A stretch of 64,000 bases of DNA from Escallonia rubra (taxonomy: Eukaryota; Streptophyta; Magnoliopsida; Escalloniales; Escalloniaceae): NCBI GenBank assembly GCA_033065855.1, contig JAVXUO010001799.1:124001-188000 (forward strand), read 5' to 3'. Below the pieces are notes generated by a model. It was given only the letters and a program-made list of their open reading frames with translations. It was not told the origin of the DNA and ran no database searches. This document shows positions 45,640 to 59,700 of this stretch, piece by piece (position 1 is the first letter of the stretch; the number at the start of each line of letters is the position of its first letter). Both the position numbers and the translations under genes were made by a program.

Positions 45640-48600
45640 TGAATAAATAGTTAATGTTTTCTTTCACTGATGGCATGGACATTCCTCATTGTCTGCGATG
45701 CTATATTTGTAAAGTTTGTTCCCTAACAAAAGGCAATCTCGAAAGGCTTGCCAGATTTGAATTATAATCTTGAAAGGGGATCGGTAGCATCCATAGAGTG
45801 TTCCACTAGAGATGAATAATTCTGCATGATTCTGAGGGAATGATTTGGTTTTGGTGATTGCTATCTTTAAGACTATATGGACTTTATAGGCAGATGCAAC
45901 TGTGAAAATGCCTGTAATGGTATCCTTCCATACTTGGAGATCTTCTAGCAAGTATTCCAATATATTAATTCTTACCAATAGGTCAAGAGGAAATAGTGAT
46001 TCATTAAGCATTTTGTCCCAAGGTTCATTTAAGATCAGGTCACACAAAAAAATATACATATTTTTGTTGGATTACAAGCAGAATTACCTTATTACGACAA
46101 GTCTTTAGGATCCTGTCATCATTACATTTTGATATTTTGGTCCCAGTGCTTACCTGCAATCGTAAGCCAAGTTGTAATACCTGTCTGTCAATGATACTGC
46201 TTCTCCATCCCAAGAAAAGTTACTAGTTGCTGGGTACTCAAAGAACTCAGCTCTAATGCAATATTTGCCACCCAGAACTTTGGTTAGCATGGATTCTAAT
46301 CGTGTCATTATTCACCAACTAACTTTGGTCAAAAGTGCCTTGTTAAAAAAGATGGGAGTCATTGAACCCTAGTCCACCCTTTTCTTTTGGTGCTCATAGC
46401 ATATGCTAATTGATCAGGGAATCTCTTGGTTATATTCATCATCGGACTAACAAATATTGCTAAAGGTTGAATTTAGAGTATTGCAGACATATTTTGGCAA
46501 AAGACATACTTGCATATGATATACGAGAAGTGAAGATAGGATGGACTTGAGTAGGGTAGATCTTCCAGCTTTGTTCAATATGATTCCTTTTGAGCTTGCA
46601 TATCTGTTGTCAGCCTTATTAATAAGGTTGTGGAAGACAACATTCCTATGCATTACAATGTCCAAAGTTTCTCTGAAGTTTCCAAACTTATTTGCCAGCT
46701 TGAAGTTTAGAAAACTAGCAAGTGCTTCAGCCTCGTCACCCTAATATTCGGGCTTACAGAGATAAAAGCTTGTGGTGATTAACTTGTTGACTCGACTGGC
46801 AACAATATTTACTCGCTATTTGGTTCAGATGGATGCTGAATGTTGGCGTGAACTTTGTGAAGATCAAAACATCATCCCCAAAAAGTAGGTGGTTGATTAG
46901 CAGACTTCGGGGGCCAGCTTTGATCCCTGGTACTAGTCTAGATATTTGAGCATTACAATAAAATGCTGATAAGACTTTTGCGTAGAGAATAAATAGGTAT
47001 GTAGAAAGGGGACGACCTTGCCATAGCCCACACTTTGGTAGGAATCTTGGTGATGGAGAGCCATTAATTAGAATTTCAAAGTATGTTGTAAATACGCATT
47101 GTATAATTAGTCGAATGATTTCCACGTGACGCGATTATAAGCTTTACTCATATCCATCTTTATAACTCCTAATAACATTTGAGTCTTTTTGTTTTAATGG
47201 GTCTTGTTTGTCAATTCATGTGCCTGGATGACATTATCAATGATATGGCGTTCCCCTACAAAAGCATTTTGATACTCAGAGATCATATTTCCAAGAAAAT
47301 GTTTAATCCGGTTCACCGGGCATTTCAAATCACTTCGTAGATGGTGTTGCACAATGATATTGGTCTGCAGTTATTGGGGCTGGTAGGGGGTTGGGGAGTA
47401 CAACCAAAAATGCCTTATTACCTCTCTTAACATGTTTCCAAACCGAAGAAAGGATAGTAATGCTGCTATAGCAGGGTAGCCATAAACTCCTAATATATAT
47501 GACAGACTAAGGTCGGTATTTCATCCGGTCCTAGAGCTTTAGAAGGTTTGATTTGGAAAAGGGCCAAAGCCACTTGCTTGGAAGTAAAAGGTTTAGAGAG
47601 ACACATCGATTCAGAGTCAGCAAGCGTTGCTGTAATATTATTAACACAAGATTCCGATGCGGAGAAGTTGATTGGTGCGTCAGCAGGGTAGTTGATTTGG
47701 CAAAAATGGTTAAGGGATTAGCTAGCAATTTCAGCATGAATGTGCAAGGTTGCACTAAAGTCATCAGTGATAAATGTGATTTTGTTTCTATTTCTCAGAT
47801 CATTGTTGAATTATGAACAAACCTGGGGTTTCTACTACCTTGAGCTAGCCATTTTGGATGTGGCTTTTTTAGCACAATGGATTTCCTCACTCCAACAACC
47901 AATCTAACTGTCTCCTAACTTGAGGTTCATACCTCTGAGCAGCCAAGTCCGGTAGTAAGGATTGAAGATAATGTAGCTGGTGATAGCACTCCCTAATTCA
48001 AGCATCAATCTTCCCAAATCTTTCCTTATTCCAATTAGCCAACATCTTGGTTGTATTTTCCCCATGTCATAATATTGCAGGACTAGCCCAGGTAGCCTGA
48101 ACCAGAATAACTTGTTTGCTCTGATGTTGTTTCAACCACATTGCGTCAAATCTTTTTGGTCTCTAGAGAACTTCAGTATTTCGGTTGGGCACAGTCTGAA
48201 GATTGTATGCCAAGATTGGTAATTTGAGTATTGATAAAAATAGTATTATAGCTACAATCTGTAAAACCTATGTAAATTCTTTCATAAGTACGCATTTGAC
48301 CGCAATTATTTCTCATCCAATTGAAAGGTGGGCACACCCATTTAACATCTAGAAGTTGATGTCTTTGAATAAAATTTGCTACTATAGGAAGGCCAGGAGT
48401 ACATAGATAGTTACACTCTGATTTGTCAATAGTGAGCAAGACTTTATTGAATTAATCCCCCAAAAGTAATTGGGGGGGGGGGGGTTCCGGACAGACTGTA
48501 GGTAGTTAGAGATCCTGTCCCAGGTCCTCTTCAATTTAGCAATATTAGGATGGCCATAAATAAAACACGTAATTCATATAGAGCCTTCATCATTTCTGAA

Positions 48601-48700
48601 CTCCAGCAAGTATTAAATTGTTATCCAGAACTCTCATAACCCCAAAACCTCATCGGACCAACCCAACCAGAGCCCACCTTTGTTTGGCAGATTTTGAAGG
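45640..48700 (-). pseudogene. L1-type LINE ORF2 remnant (endonuclease, RT, zf-RVT)
   Basis: Reading leftward: an endonuclease part at 48690-48170 with FIYGHPNIAKLKRTWDRISNYL, then FIQRHQLLDVKWV, PPFNWMRNN and YERIYIGFTD. The linker before the RT carries FQIKPSKALGPDEIPTL near 47580-47520. Reverse transcriptase pieces at 47125-46754 give LINGSPSPRF, LWQGRPLSTYLFILYAKVLS and LLFGDDVLIF, the active site reading FGDD. KAGRSTLLKSILSS follows at 46665-46447, and the terminal domain at 46059-45664 has FTVASAYKVH and IWQAFRDCLLLGNKL. Stops and frameshifts separate all pieces. ORF1 was not identified, and the 3' end probably lies near 45300-45600. Confidence 0.82.
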
Positions 48701-50235
48701 ATTCAGTGCCGGAGGCAAAGGTGTACCCAAACATTATAAATCAATGTTTAAGAAAGAGAGGCGATTTTTCTTGTTTTTCGTTTAAAAAAAATGTTAGTTG
48801 GTTTATGCTTCCAGGTCAACTTTAATGCTGCACAAATTATATGGGCTTGCCCTAACCCTCTACAATTTCATCTCACATAAAACATTGGAGGTGAAGGGAT
48901 TCATTAGAGGCAACATCTAAAACCCTAGGGACCGACATACAAGCTGAGTAACAAAAGGGATTAACCTGGATTGTAATCAAACATTTTGCTCCAAATTCCA
49001 AACTTCGAGAAAAGAAAATCTCAAACTCTCCAAAGTAGATATAAGAGTACATATACTAACTCTATTTTCTTATTTTAGGCTAGATGGCCTTAAGCCAAAA
49101 GGAAAAAATGTGCCTCAAAACCCACCCAAATGCCCCACCATGATTCGTATATTTTAAGTTTCTTATTTTTTCCTTTGTTTGTGATCTTGAATGTACTTTA
49201 TCTTTTTCCATCTCCTCTCTCTCTCTCTCTCTCTTTGGAACCTTTCTTTTTTCGCATGATTTTTCATATGGTAAGCAAAAATGATAGAGGAAATACATCA
49301 TGTAACTAGCAGACAAAACCAATAGTAGTAATAGCCGATGAGAATGGCATAATTGAGGATGAACTTAGATTCGAATGGGATTCATCATAATCAAAGTTTG
49401 GTTTTTTGTAAAGGGGTTCCAAATCAACATCTAACTGATCCACACTTTTTTGTTTTCTGATGATACATCCCGATTGTCCATTTGTAGAATAAAAGCATTC
49501 ATCATAACTAGATATGTCGAAATCTGGAACAGAGAATTTGAGGCTCCAAGAGAAGAATCTGGAATAGGTACGTTCTTCTGTTATTTTTTGAAAATCTCAA
49601 TAAGGTTGTGGCAGGTTGGTCTTTAGAATATTAAGAATGAGGTCTTGTTGCATCTTCCTCAAAGCATGAAACAGAATTAGTGATGACTCCAAGGGGATGG
49701 GGAAACTAGAGCTTCTATTTTCAATCATAAGCCAAGGTGAAATGGGTGGTTTCACCCCAAAGTGGTTGCTTTTTAGTGATGAATTCACAAGGGTTTCTTT
49801 CCTTGGGCGGTGCAGCTCCTCTCCACTTTTAAAACGCCCCAAAACACATATATGCTTCGTCTCCACAGTTTCTTCCACTAAGATAGCACCCCCGGCTTTG
49901 GTCAATTGTGTATAAATAGATTACGCTATGACCTGTGGAAAGGTAGGCCTATATAACGTTGGATCATTTCATTTGGGCTTAAGGTTAAAGCTAAGTTATT
50001 AGGGGTGATGATGGGAGGGTGGCTACCAAGTTGTTGTTTATTACAAAGAGTTCGGCTAAGCTAAGTGTTAATGGGTTGAGAGATCAATGGCTTAGGAGGT
50101 CTGGTGTCAGTAAGGGGTTGGATGCAAGAGTTAGGCCTAAAGTAGGTAGGACATGTAGAAGCAGAGGGATTATGAGGTGGGCCTTATCCAGAGTTATATT
50201 TGAGGTTTGCAAGGAAAGACCATTATTAGGTTTTG
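48701..50235. other. No gene recognised
   Basis: This is where LINE ORF1 (minus strand) might lie, but the 102-codon frame at 49905-49597 shows no zinc knuckle or other known motif. A (CT)n tract is at 49213-49232. Confidence 0.45.
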
Positions 50236-53200
50236 TGTAATATCTGGTACTTTGGGAGCTGTTTAAAATAATCATCTGCACTCTGAAAAATAAACGACGA
50301 TAATTTTGAGCAATGCTCAGGTATTAGTAAAGCATGGAAGCTTGAAACGATTTTGAGGTCAAAATCTAATTTTGAAAACTTTTGGGATCATTTCGTAATT
50401 TTGAAAAAACTTTGGGGGCCATTTTGTAAATTATGAAAAAGGGCATTATGTGTCAAGATTTTAGAAACCGTGTCTTATACAACTGCCACCTCTTGCTATT
50501 TATTTGGTGACTAATGAAATTTAATTATAAAATAATGTTTATTATATATTTAGGGAAATTAAATGAAAATAAAATACAACAAAAGAAAAACAAGGAATTT
50601 CGGGAGAAAAGAAGAAAGAAGAAATAGAGGAAGAACAGTAGCAGAGGGAGAGAAAATAGAGTAAAAGAGGAAAAAAAAACCAGAGCAAAACAAAGAATTC
50701 GGGCAAGGGGGAAAGGAGAGAGAAAATGGGGAAAATTGGGAAAAACTTCTAACGGTTCCTCTTAGGTAATTTTTTTTTTACCTTTAGTGGGTGTTTCAGT
50801 GTGTGGAGTGTGTGTATTACTGTATTGTAGTGTATGTTGTGTGTGTGTGTTTCTGTGCGTGTATGTGCTTCGGGTGTGTGAGTTTATGTATAATTATGGT
50901 TTAATTGTGTATGTATGTGGGTATATAGGTAGAATGGGTGTGTGCTTTAGTATGTGAAGTGTGCGGGTGTGTGTGTAATTCTGTGTTAGTGTGTGTGTTT
51001 TGGGTGGTGGAAGGTGTATTTAGGTGTTTTAGTGGTTGTAGGTGCATAGCAGTGTGTGCGAGAATAGTGTCTGTGAGTGGTTTCGACAGTTGAGGGAGGT
51101 TGAAGACAGGTGCGTGTTTTTCAGGATGTTTTAGTATGTGTGTTTGATTTGATTAAACATGAATAGTATGTGTAATTGTCACTAAAAAAGGGGGCAAGGG
51201 TTAACAGTTTTATACGATTTTTTGTAAACAGTTGGGATCCAAATTTGACAAAGTTCAAAACAGAAACCTCTAATATTTTATGAAATGTATGCTATGGAAA
51301 ATTTTAGAATTTTTCGGTGTCCGCGAAGGATGCTAAATTAAGGTATTAATTAAAAAGAATTATAAAATTATTTAGCATACCAAATCAAGTTATTATAATT
51401 TAATTTTTTTAAAAAAAACCTCATATTATTGAAATGTATTATTTCCTAAAATTTTGTGCTATTTCGAAATTGATAGCTATTTTTAGTAGAACCAGCTTTT
51501 GAGCGCTCGGTCCAGACACCAGTTTAAGATTTTTGGGCAAAAATTTCTTAGATCAAATTTTAGCCCAAAAATAACTTTAGAATACTTAAAATAGCGTTTT
51601 TAAGATTTTTCCGATGCGTGAATCCCTATGGGGTATTTTGGTAATTTTCCACCTAGAGTGGGGTATTTTGGTAAGTTTACCTATAAAAGTTTTTTTTTTG
51701 GGTAAATTCACATACAATGGAGATATTTTAGTGATTTTACTTACGGGAATGATGTTTTGGTAATTTAAGTGTGAGAGAGGTGCTTTTGGTACTTTTTTCT
51801 CATAAGGGGCATTTTGGTAATTTTAACTACCTGGTCAGGGGGTTCATTTTGGAAGTATGTGTGAGTCAGTATTGAGTTTATAATATCGTAGTGTAGACTA
51901 TATCCTGGTCATTTGATTGTTTCGTTTAGGTTAAAGCAAAAGACTTTCCGGTTAGACTAATTTAGCTTCGGATAGGTAAGGGTATCTATCTGAACCCCGA
52001 GTAAGGATTTCTATCTGAACCCCAATTTTGATAACTTGTGTTCGTAAATATTCTTTCGATTTGCTTATGACTATTGTCAAACACTGATATATGCATTGAT
52101 ATCAACATGACATTGTCAAGCAAACCCTAACATTGAACCTGAATCGGTTGTTTGGAAATCTTATCGATGCTCTCCTTGTATCACATGCTGAGCAAATTCG
52201 ATAATTGTTTGCATTCTTTCTTCTGAATTTTTGTGCCTAAATTCGATAATTGTTCGTATTTATTCTTGCTATTTGTTTGTGGTTATTCTGAAATTCTGAG
52301 TGATGTATTATATCAACATGTTTAATTGTCATTGAAACCTTAATTGATTTCGGCTAACTGAATTCGTGTTGATGCTAATTTTTATTGAATGTCAAGCATT
52401 GAATTTCTTGTTCATTTATGATTTTTGTTTTATTTGTTGACCTGGGAATCTGTTGTGTGGAGAGGCGTTATAAAGGGTCTGAACCTGCGTAATTATGCAT
52501 TTATAATATCGTAGTGTAGACTATATCCTGGTCATTTGATTGTTTCGTTTAGGTTAAAGCAAAAGACTTTCCGGTTAGACTAATTTAGCTTCGGATAGGT
52601 AAGGGTATCTATCTGAACCCCGGGTAAGGATTTCTATCTGAACCCCAATTTTGATAACTTGTGTTCGTAAATATTCTTTCGATTTGCTTATGACTATTGT
52701 CAAACACTGATATATGCATTGATATCAACATGACATTGTCAAGCAAACACTAACATTGAACCTGAATCGGTTGTTTGGAAATCTTATCGATGCTCTCCTT
52801 GTATCACATGCTGAGCAAATTCGATAATTGTTTGCATTCTTTCTTCTGAATTTTTGTGCCTAAATTCGACAACTGTTCGTATTTATTCTTGCTATTTATT
52901 TGTGGTTATTCTGAAATTTTGAGTGATGTATTATATCAACATGTTTAATTGTCATTGAAACCTTAATTGATTTCGGCTAACTGAATTCGTGTTGATGCTC
53001 ACTTTTATTGAATGTCAAGCATTGAATTTCTTGTTCATTTATGATTTTTGTTTTATTTGTTGACCTGGGAATCTGTTGTGTGGAGAGGCGTTATAAAGGG
53101 TCTGAACCTGCGTAATTATGCATTTATAATATGATAGTGTAGACTATATCCTGGTCATTTGATTGTTTCGTTTAGGTTAAAGCAAAAGACTTTCCGGTTA

Positions 53201-55287
53201 GACTAATTTAGCTTCGGATAGGTAAGGGTATCTATCTGAACCCCGGGTAAGGATTTCTATCTGAACCCCAATTTTGATAACTTGTGTTCGTAAATATTCT
53301 TTCGATTTGCTTATGACTATTGTCAAACACTGATATATGCATTGATATCAACATGACATTGTCAAGCAAACACTAACATTGAACCTGAATCGGTTGTTTG
53401 GAAATCTTATCGATGCTCTCCTTGTATCACATGCTGAGCAAATTCGATAATTGTTTGCATTCTTTCTTCTGAATTTTTGTGCCTAAATTCGACAACTGTT
53501 CGTATTTATTCTTGCTATTTATTTGTGGTTATTCTGAAATTTTGAGTGATGTATTATATCAACATGTTTAATTGTCATTGAAACCTTAATTGATTTCGGC
53601 TAACTGAATTCGTGTTGATGCTCACTTTTATTGAATGTCAAGCATTGAATTTCTTGTTCATTTATGATTTTTGTTTTATTTGTTGACCTGGGAATCTGTT
53701 GTGTGGAGAGGCGTTATAAAGGGTCTGAACCTGCGTAATTATGCATTTATAATATGATAGTGTAGACTATATCCTGGTCATTTGATTGTTTCGTTTAGGT
53801 TAAAGCAAAAGACTTTCCGGTTAGACTAATTTAGCTTCGGATAGGTAAGGGTATCTATCTGAACCCCGGGTAAGGATTTCTATCTGAACCCCAATTTTGA
53901 TAACTTGTGTTCGTAAATATTCTTTCGATTTGCTTATGACTATTGTCAAACACTGATATATGCATTGATATCAACATGACATTGTCAAGCAAACACTAAC
54001 ATTGAACCTGAATCGGTTGTTTGGAAATCTTATCGATGCTCTCCTTGTATCACATGCTGAGCAAATTCAATAATTGTTTGCATTCTTTCTTCTGAATTTT
54101 TGTGCCTAAATTCGATAACTGTTCGTATTTATTCTTGATATTTATTTGTGGTTATTCTGAAATTCTGAGTGATGTATTATATCAACATGTTTAATTGTCA
54201 TTGAAACCTTAATTGATTTCGGCTAACTGAATTCGTGTTGATGCTCATTTTTATTGAATGTCAAGCATTGAATTTCTTGTTCATTTATGATTTTTGTTTT
54301 ATTTGTTGACATGGGAATCTGTTGTGTGGAGAGGCGTTATAAAGGGTTTGAACCTGCGTAATTATGTAGGGCTAGTTCCTTGATCGATGGAAAGGGCTAG
54401 TTATTATACATCATGCACGTGTACTCTGTGCATTGCCTGAATGGCATTGCCTCTGTCCATGATCAATATCTTTGGATTTGCTTATATTGTATCTTACAAT
54501 GGTTATTTTGAAAAATGATGTTCAAATGAATGTCTTATTATCTGATTGAATGTGATTGAGTTGAAACTCTTCCACATATTGTGATCAAATTGTTTGTGAT
54601 TGTCTGTACCTTTCCCCTATTACCCTTTGAAGTATATGTGTTCATTTTGAAACCCTTTGGAAAATCATCATTGCATTTTATAATGATGGCTTTAAATATG
54701 ATCTCTAAATGATTGTTTTGGTATCCGTTTATGATTGTTAATGATCGTTTGGGAACCTGTTGTGATTGTTAATCTTTGTTTTGGTATCCATTTATGATTG
54801 ATTATAATCGTTTTGGAAATCATCAAACTATTTATGATCGTTAAAAATGTCTTGAAAAATTATCATCAGATGGAATTGTGAGTCGTTTTGAAATTCCATC
54901 GTTTGTCCTTGAATGATTTTACTGAGCTCTCAAAAGCTCACCATTCGTTTGATTCTCTTCTACATGTAATGATCAACTGTAGCATGCTCGAGATTGGTTT
55001 TAGAGACTGTGTGAGATTTCAGGGAGCCCACCACTACTGTGTAGTAAGACCTCTGCGTGGATCAACACTGTAAGCTTGTCGTTGTTTAAAGAATCTAAGT
55101 TTTATTAGTTTAAGCAGTTTTTCTGTAATCGTGTATTTTGAAGAATTTGAGTTGATGTCTAGTTAGATGCTCTGAAGTATGTATCACTATACAGGATTCG
55201 ACAGGTTTGATGTGATGTGGTCGGTTAACGCACCGGGAGTTCGGGACATTCGGGGCGATGGAGCTCCGGATTTCTGGTTCGTTCCAG
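50236..55287 (+). repeat. Ty3/Gypsy 5' LTR, opposite orientation, expanded
   Basis: It begins TGTAATATCTGGTACTTTGG, matching the minus-strand start of the LTR at 39426, and runs through the same landmarks in the same order: TTTTGAGCAATGCTC, the GT-rich region (50790-51120), the repeated GGTATTTTGGTAA phrases (51640-51840) and CACTACTGTGTAGTAAGACC (55030). It ends GGATTTCTGGTTCGTTCCA at about 55287, a decayed version of the other LTR end. Removing three extra 623-bp copies leaves about 3.18 kb, close to the 3.12 kb of the partner. A degenerate primer site follows, so it is a 5' LTR of a second, truncated element. Confidence 0.82.
51877..54366. repeat. 623-bp block in four tandem copies
   Basis: TTTATAATAT recurs at 51877, 52500, 53123 and 53746, exactly 623 bases apart; the last copy ends at about 54366. 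The partner LTR has one copy (about 32214-32839, reverse). Copies 2 and 3 look nearly identical and share changes (CCCCGGGTAAGG, CAAACACTAAC, TCGACAACTG). Copy 1 has the variants CCCCGAGTAAGG and CAAACCCTAAC. Copy 4 is mixed. This pattern fits stepwise unequal exchange. Confidence 0.95.
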
Positions 55288-55440
55288 TTGATATCATAGT
55301 TTGTTTGGTCTTGTAGTATGAAGAGTATTGGCATATGATTCTGTAGGCACGGAACCACAAAGTATAGTTAACATGATTTTGTAGAACCATATTTCGGTTA
55401 ATTGTATTGTTCTTTAGACACGTGTATGGCTCACACTCAT
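55288..55440 (+). other. Primer-site remnant and start of a Gypsy internal region
   Basis: TTGATATCATAG (about 55289-55300) resembles the methionine-tRNA primer site TTGGTATCAGAG. About 140 bases of untranslated leader-like sequence follow, then homology to the element can no longer be followed. No gag is present. Confidence 0.55.
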
Positions 55441-56794
55441 AGCACTGAAAACCAGCTACAAGAGCAGAAAATTTCTCTAAGAGAACATATCTTGCACCAA
55501 AAAATATATACTACTTTCCAAAACCTCCTTTGACAATTGAGTAAAATTTTTAAAGTTATCTCCCGACTATTTGAACGAGAAAGTAACATCAAGTTATAAC
55601 TCGTTCTAATTGATCAAAAGTATTAAGCTTGGCAGTAATAGCACGGGTATACATTGAAGGATCTATAAAAAGTTATTCTAATAGAAATAATGACATTTCT
55701 CTTTTTTATAAAAATTTCTCAAGATGTCCAAAGACCACTATGCACCCATTTGCAAGTTGCAAAGATCGTTGCGGCTCAATTTCTTTTTCATTCCATTATC
55801 TCTCTCTCTCTCTCCTCTTTTTTTTTTTTTTTTTGCATTTTCTTTCTCTACCCAACAAATTAAGACAATCCTCCTCTACTTGTCGATCCCATGATCCTCG
55901 CGCTTGCTCCCCCCTTCAGTAGTAATGGTATCAGCCCCCTCTTATTCTGACAGCCAAGAGAAAAGGCTCATTCAAAGCTAGAAAACTTCCGGCCACCGCT
56001 TTTGATCGGGGGGAGACAAGCACCAATACTAGAGCATCATCACACCACCATCGAACCCTTCTAGAAAAGCATCTTCAGACCATGACATTTAGTACACTCG
56101 CAAGACCAATAGACTTGCAAAAAAGTGGCGATCCCTCTCTAAGGAGCACCAGCGAGAAGAAAATGGAACACTAACCGATCTACAAAGAAATAATCCCTCT
56201 AAGAGCACCAAGGAAGAAAAAGTTACCCCCAGCACCCACTTTTGTTTGGAACAATACAAAGCTGCACCCCCAACCAAGTCGTAAATGAGAAAAGTTGAAG
56301 TCGGGACAAGGCACCTCCAACTACAAAGCAACCGAACCACCCCCACCCCAACCCAAACTAAGAAAAGGAGACACAAGCGTATGAAGCTAAAACCTTCAAA
56401 AATTACAGAGCACGTCTGGAAACTAGCAAAAGAAAGCCAATAAACCAAAGGATGCTGCGAGAGGGGATATACTTTCAACTCACTTAAAAGACGACCTCAA
56501 AAGGAATCAGAGAGACGATCCTACCAGCATCTAAATTGCTAAACCAATCCTATTCAAATAGATGGAGCGTGGTCTACATGTGTAACAGCTTGCTTTGTCA
56601 ATAGCCACAACAATTATGAAAGTAGGCACACCCCCCAGAAGAAAAGTTTTGAGTCACATGTGATGAAGTAATAAAAATTGCTCTCTACTATTCTACACAT
56701 TAAAAGAAAACTTCTAGTGTTCAGATTGAGCAGGAAATTGACATCTCTTAGCCATACAAACTTCAGATGATTGGTGACTTCGTAGATTTGATCT
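55441..56794. other. No gene recognised; includes the TCF25 3' flank
   Basis: (CT)n then poly-T at 55800-55832. The 129-codon minus frame at 56478-56089 has no recognisable domain. The 3' UTR of the TCF25 gene should occupy the right end. No plant polyadenylation signal could be fixed by eye. Confidence 0.45.
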
Positions 56795-59700
56795 TTAATC
56801 ACCCCCCACTTGGTCGTCGTGCTGGCCATTTTCACCACCTTCTCTTCTTCCATAATCAACCCACGGTAGCATAGATTCAAAAAGGACAGCCAATGCATTC
56901 CGGTTCGCAACATCACGAGGAGCACGTGCACCAGCAGGTGGATCGATAACTTGGGCCCCATTCTGCATCTCTATCATCCTTGGGTCAACCATAAAATTTT
57001 GCAAATTTTCAGGAGGCATGGTTGGAACTGAATCTGAGAAGTCAGATACCATCAAATGAGAATATCTGGCACAAAACAAAATTATGTCATTCAATCATAT
57101 ATCTGTCCTGATTCAGGCATCCTTGCGTTCAGAGAGAGAGAGAGGACTAAACATTGTAAGTTTATATTGGAAATAGAATACTCACTCATTCTTCTCAAAC
57201 GAGAATGTTTCTTTTCTCACACAAGCCCAGTCCCTAGCATCACTTCCATTGTGTTCCAAGGTTTTAATGACCTGAAGGGCCGAGTCCCTAAGTAACTTTT
57301 GCAGATTGGGGAGCCTCCAAATGATATAACTCCGTTCGACATAAATGTTAATAAGGTGATCCAGAGTCGGACTTCTTGTCTGATCTGATAGAAAGAAACT
57401 ATTCTTGAGTATGTTTGTCCACTTTTGATCTTTTAAAGGTACCTTTGCCACTAGCTTTTTAACAACTGAAGGATGAAGCATCAAGGCCTGCTTCATAAGA
57501 TCAGCAGAAGTAGCTTTTCCAGTCTCCGAAGTAGCTTTTCCAGTCTCCATCTCCGTATTCTTTGAGTCCTCCAGCTCAACGTAAAACCGACAAATGGCAA
57601 GGGAGTATGAAAAATTTGGAAATAGCCACAAGGAGTTATCCCTCTGATATTCTTCAGAAAACCGCTCTAGCCATCTGTACTCTTCTGCCCGCAATGAGAA
57701 GTAGTCGATGCAGAATATGGCACCCATTGGATCATCTGAATCTAGCGAAAGCAATAGCTTGCAAATTTCAAGTGCAGATCGATGGCACCCACGTCTATCC
57801 ATGTTTTTCATGTGAGTGAAAAGTGTCAAGAATAATGGTCTGTTTGTCTCGTGGCTATATTTTAACTGGCAATTAGCCTGCAAGGGAGTGAACATTGGAT
57901 GCCATGCACATTCCAAGGCATACAGACACTTTGCAATAGCATCTGCCGACATTTGATTCTCACCAGAAAATCTAAAATAATCTGCTAGAGTTATGAGCGA
58001 ATCAATATGATATGGATGGTACTGTAGAATACTAGCAATACCATTGAGATCATGTATTGCTTTGGCAGCTTCAAATGTGCTCTGAGCTTGGCTGTAGGAA
58101 GATGAATGTACATACCTATAAATCACATGAAGCCAAACAACAGATTAGACAAAAGTCCCTAAAAGATTCCCTCATCACCGAAAAGCCACCATAATCGCAC
58201 ACTATCAAACATGCTTGCAACTGAGATAATTGTCTGTTCAACATAGCCACCTCTCTTTCGAAGACGGTTCAGTTCCCTGCTTCTGTTCCATATTAAAGTC
58301 GTATAAGCCGGTAGATTACTATAGGGTGAGGCAGTGCATGAGATTCTGGCCACTGTGGGGTCCGAGGAGGGTTAGGTTTGGATGACTCTTGTTTGGCAAA
58401 CCAATTTGTACCCTACCCCTACTGGTGAAGAATGCTTGCTGCATCCCCTATGTATCGTACAACAATAGGAAGAGGCTATTTCCACCCCCCTTAATGCATA
58501 ATTATAAACTCATGGCACTAACTGCCAAATTTCCATGTAGTACTACAAACTAGAGGACGAGCTTTGGTGCAACAGTACAGGTTACTCCACTATGACTTGG
58601 AGGTCATGGATTCGGAAAATAGAAACAGCCTCTCCACAATGGGTGGATGTAAGGTTGTGTAAATCAACCTGCAAGAAATAAGAGCACGGACGATTGCTAT
58701 TGCCAATGTCACGGAAGGTGTTGGTCTCATAAACAGCACTTCTCTCTATTATAACTTTTAGTGAGGTGGTGTAAATCATACAAGAGATGGCCAGTTTAGC
58801 TGTTTAGATTTGGCAATGATATGGAAATCAATGGCTCAACATAAAAAAGATAAACAACTTTTCTCAAAAAAACATCACTGTGACAATATCGATTGAGTAA
58901 CAGAGACCAGTCATATCAACGAATTATATATGAGTACTGTTTGGAGACGTTGCGTGGTGAACTTTAAAAGCCCAACCATAGTTCACATGTTTAAACTGTA
59001 ATCTTATCAAATGCTGAACCATTTAACGAACAAGCAATTATATAAGCATTAAGCTACCAAACTATGAAATAAAATAGAGCGAACGAGCGAGCGAGCGAGA
59101 GAGAGAGAGAATAAAATGCCCTCTTTACTCTCTTTAAAGTAATCAGAGCTATTAAACTTCAAATTGTGTCCCATTTACTGAATGCTGAACCAATTTTATG
59201 CTTTGAGCTAAGAGAGTGAAAAATAGGGGCAAGGGGTGGGCGGAGGAGATCACAGGATTGTCATATGTCCTCTGACTCTCTCTTTCTTTTCATATCACCA
59301 GAGCTATTAAAACCACTGATGCAGCATAATGCTCTTTGTCAACATCATTTTTCCTTCTGTTATTTAAGAACTGACGCAAGTGCTCCCTCCAAATTACGTT
59401 GCAGAGCTTTGATCAAATGCTTGGTTTATACATATTTCCTCTGGATTCTGTCGCATAACACGTGGGCCAACACTCACTTGCGATGAAGCAATGAGACACT
59501 TAGGCCTCACAAAGAGAAACAGGCTTGCGGTTTGTCAGAATATATACCAGGAAATGGATTCCAAAATGTCTCCTCTCGATCAAGTGACGTTGACAAAGAT
59601 GCTCAACGAGAAGTTCCTGATTTGATGGCGATCACACAGTTTAGTGGAGTTTTCTCTAATGGATGAAACAAGCAGCATTCCCACCTGACACGGTTCTATT

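Noticed and set aside
45640..48700. Host gene on the minus strand
   Set aside because: All recognisable pieces are LINE endonuclease, RT and terminal-domain motifs with stops and frameshifts.
50236..55287. Interpretation as a solo LTR
   Set aside because: The right flank continues into a decayed primer site and leader, and no matching flank duplication is seen.
56089..56478. 129-codon minus-strand frame downstream of TCF25
   Set aside because: Hydrophobic and Cys-rich without a domain; it lies in the probable 3' flank and has no supporting structure.
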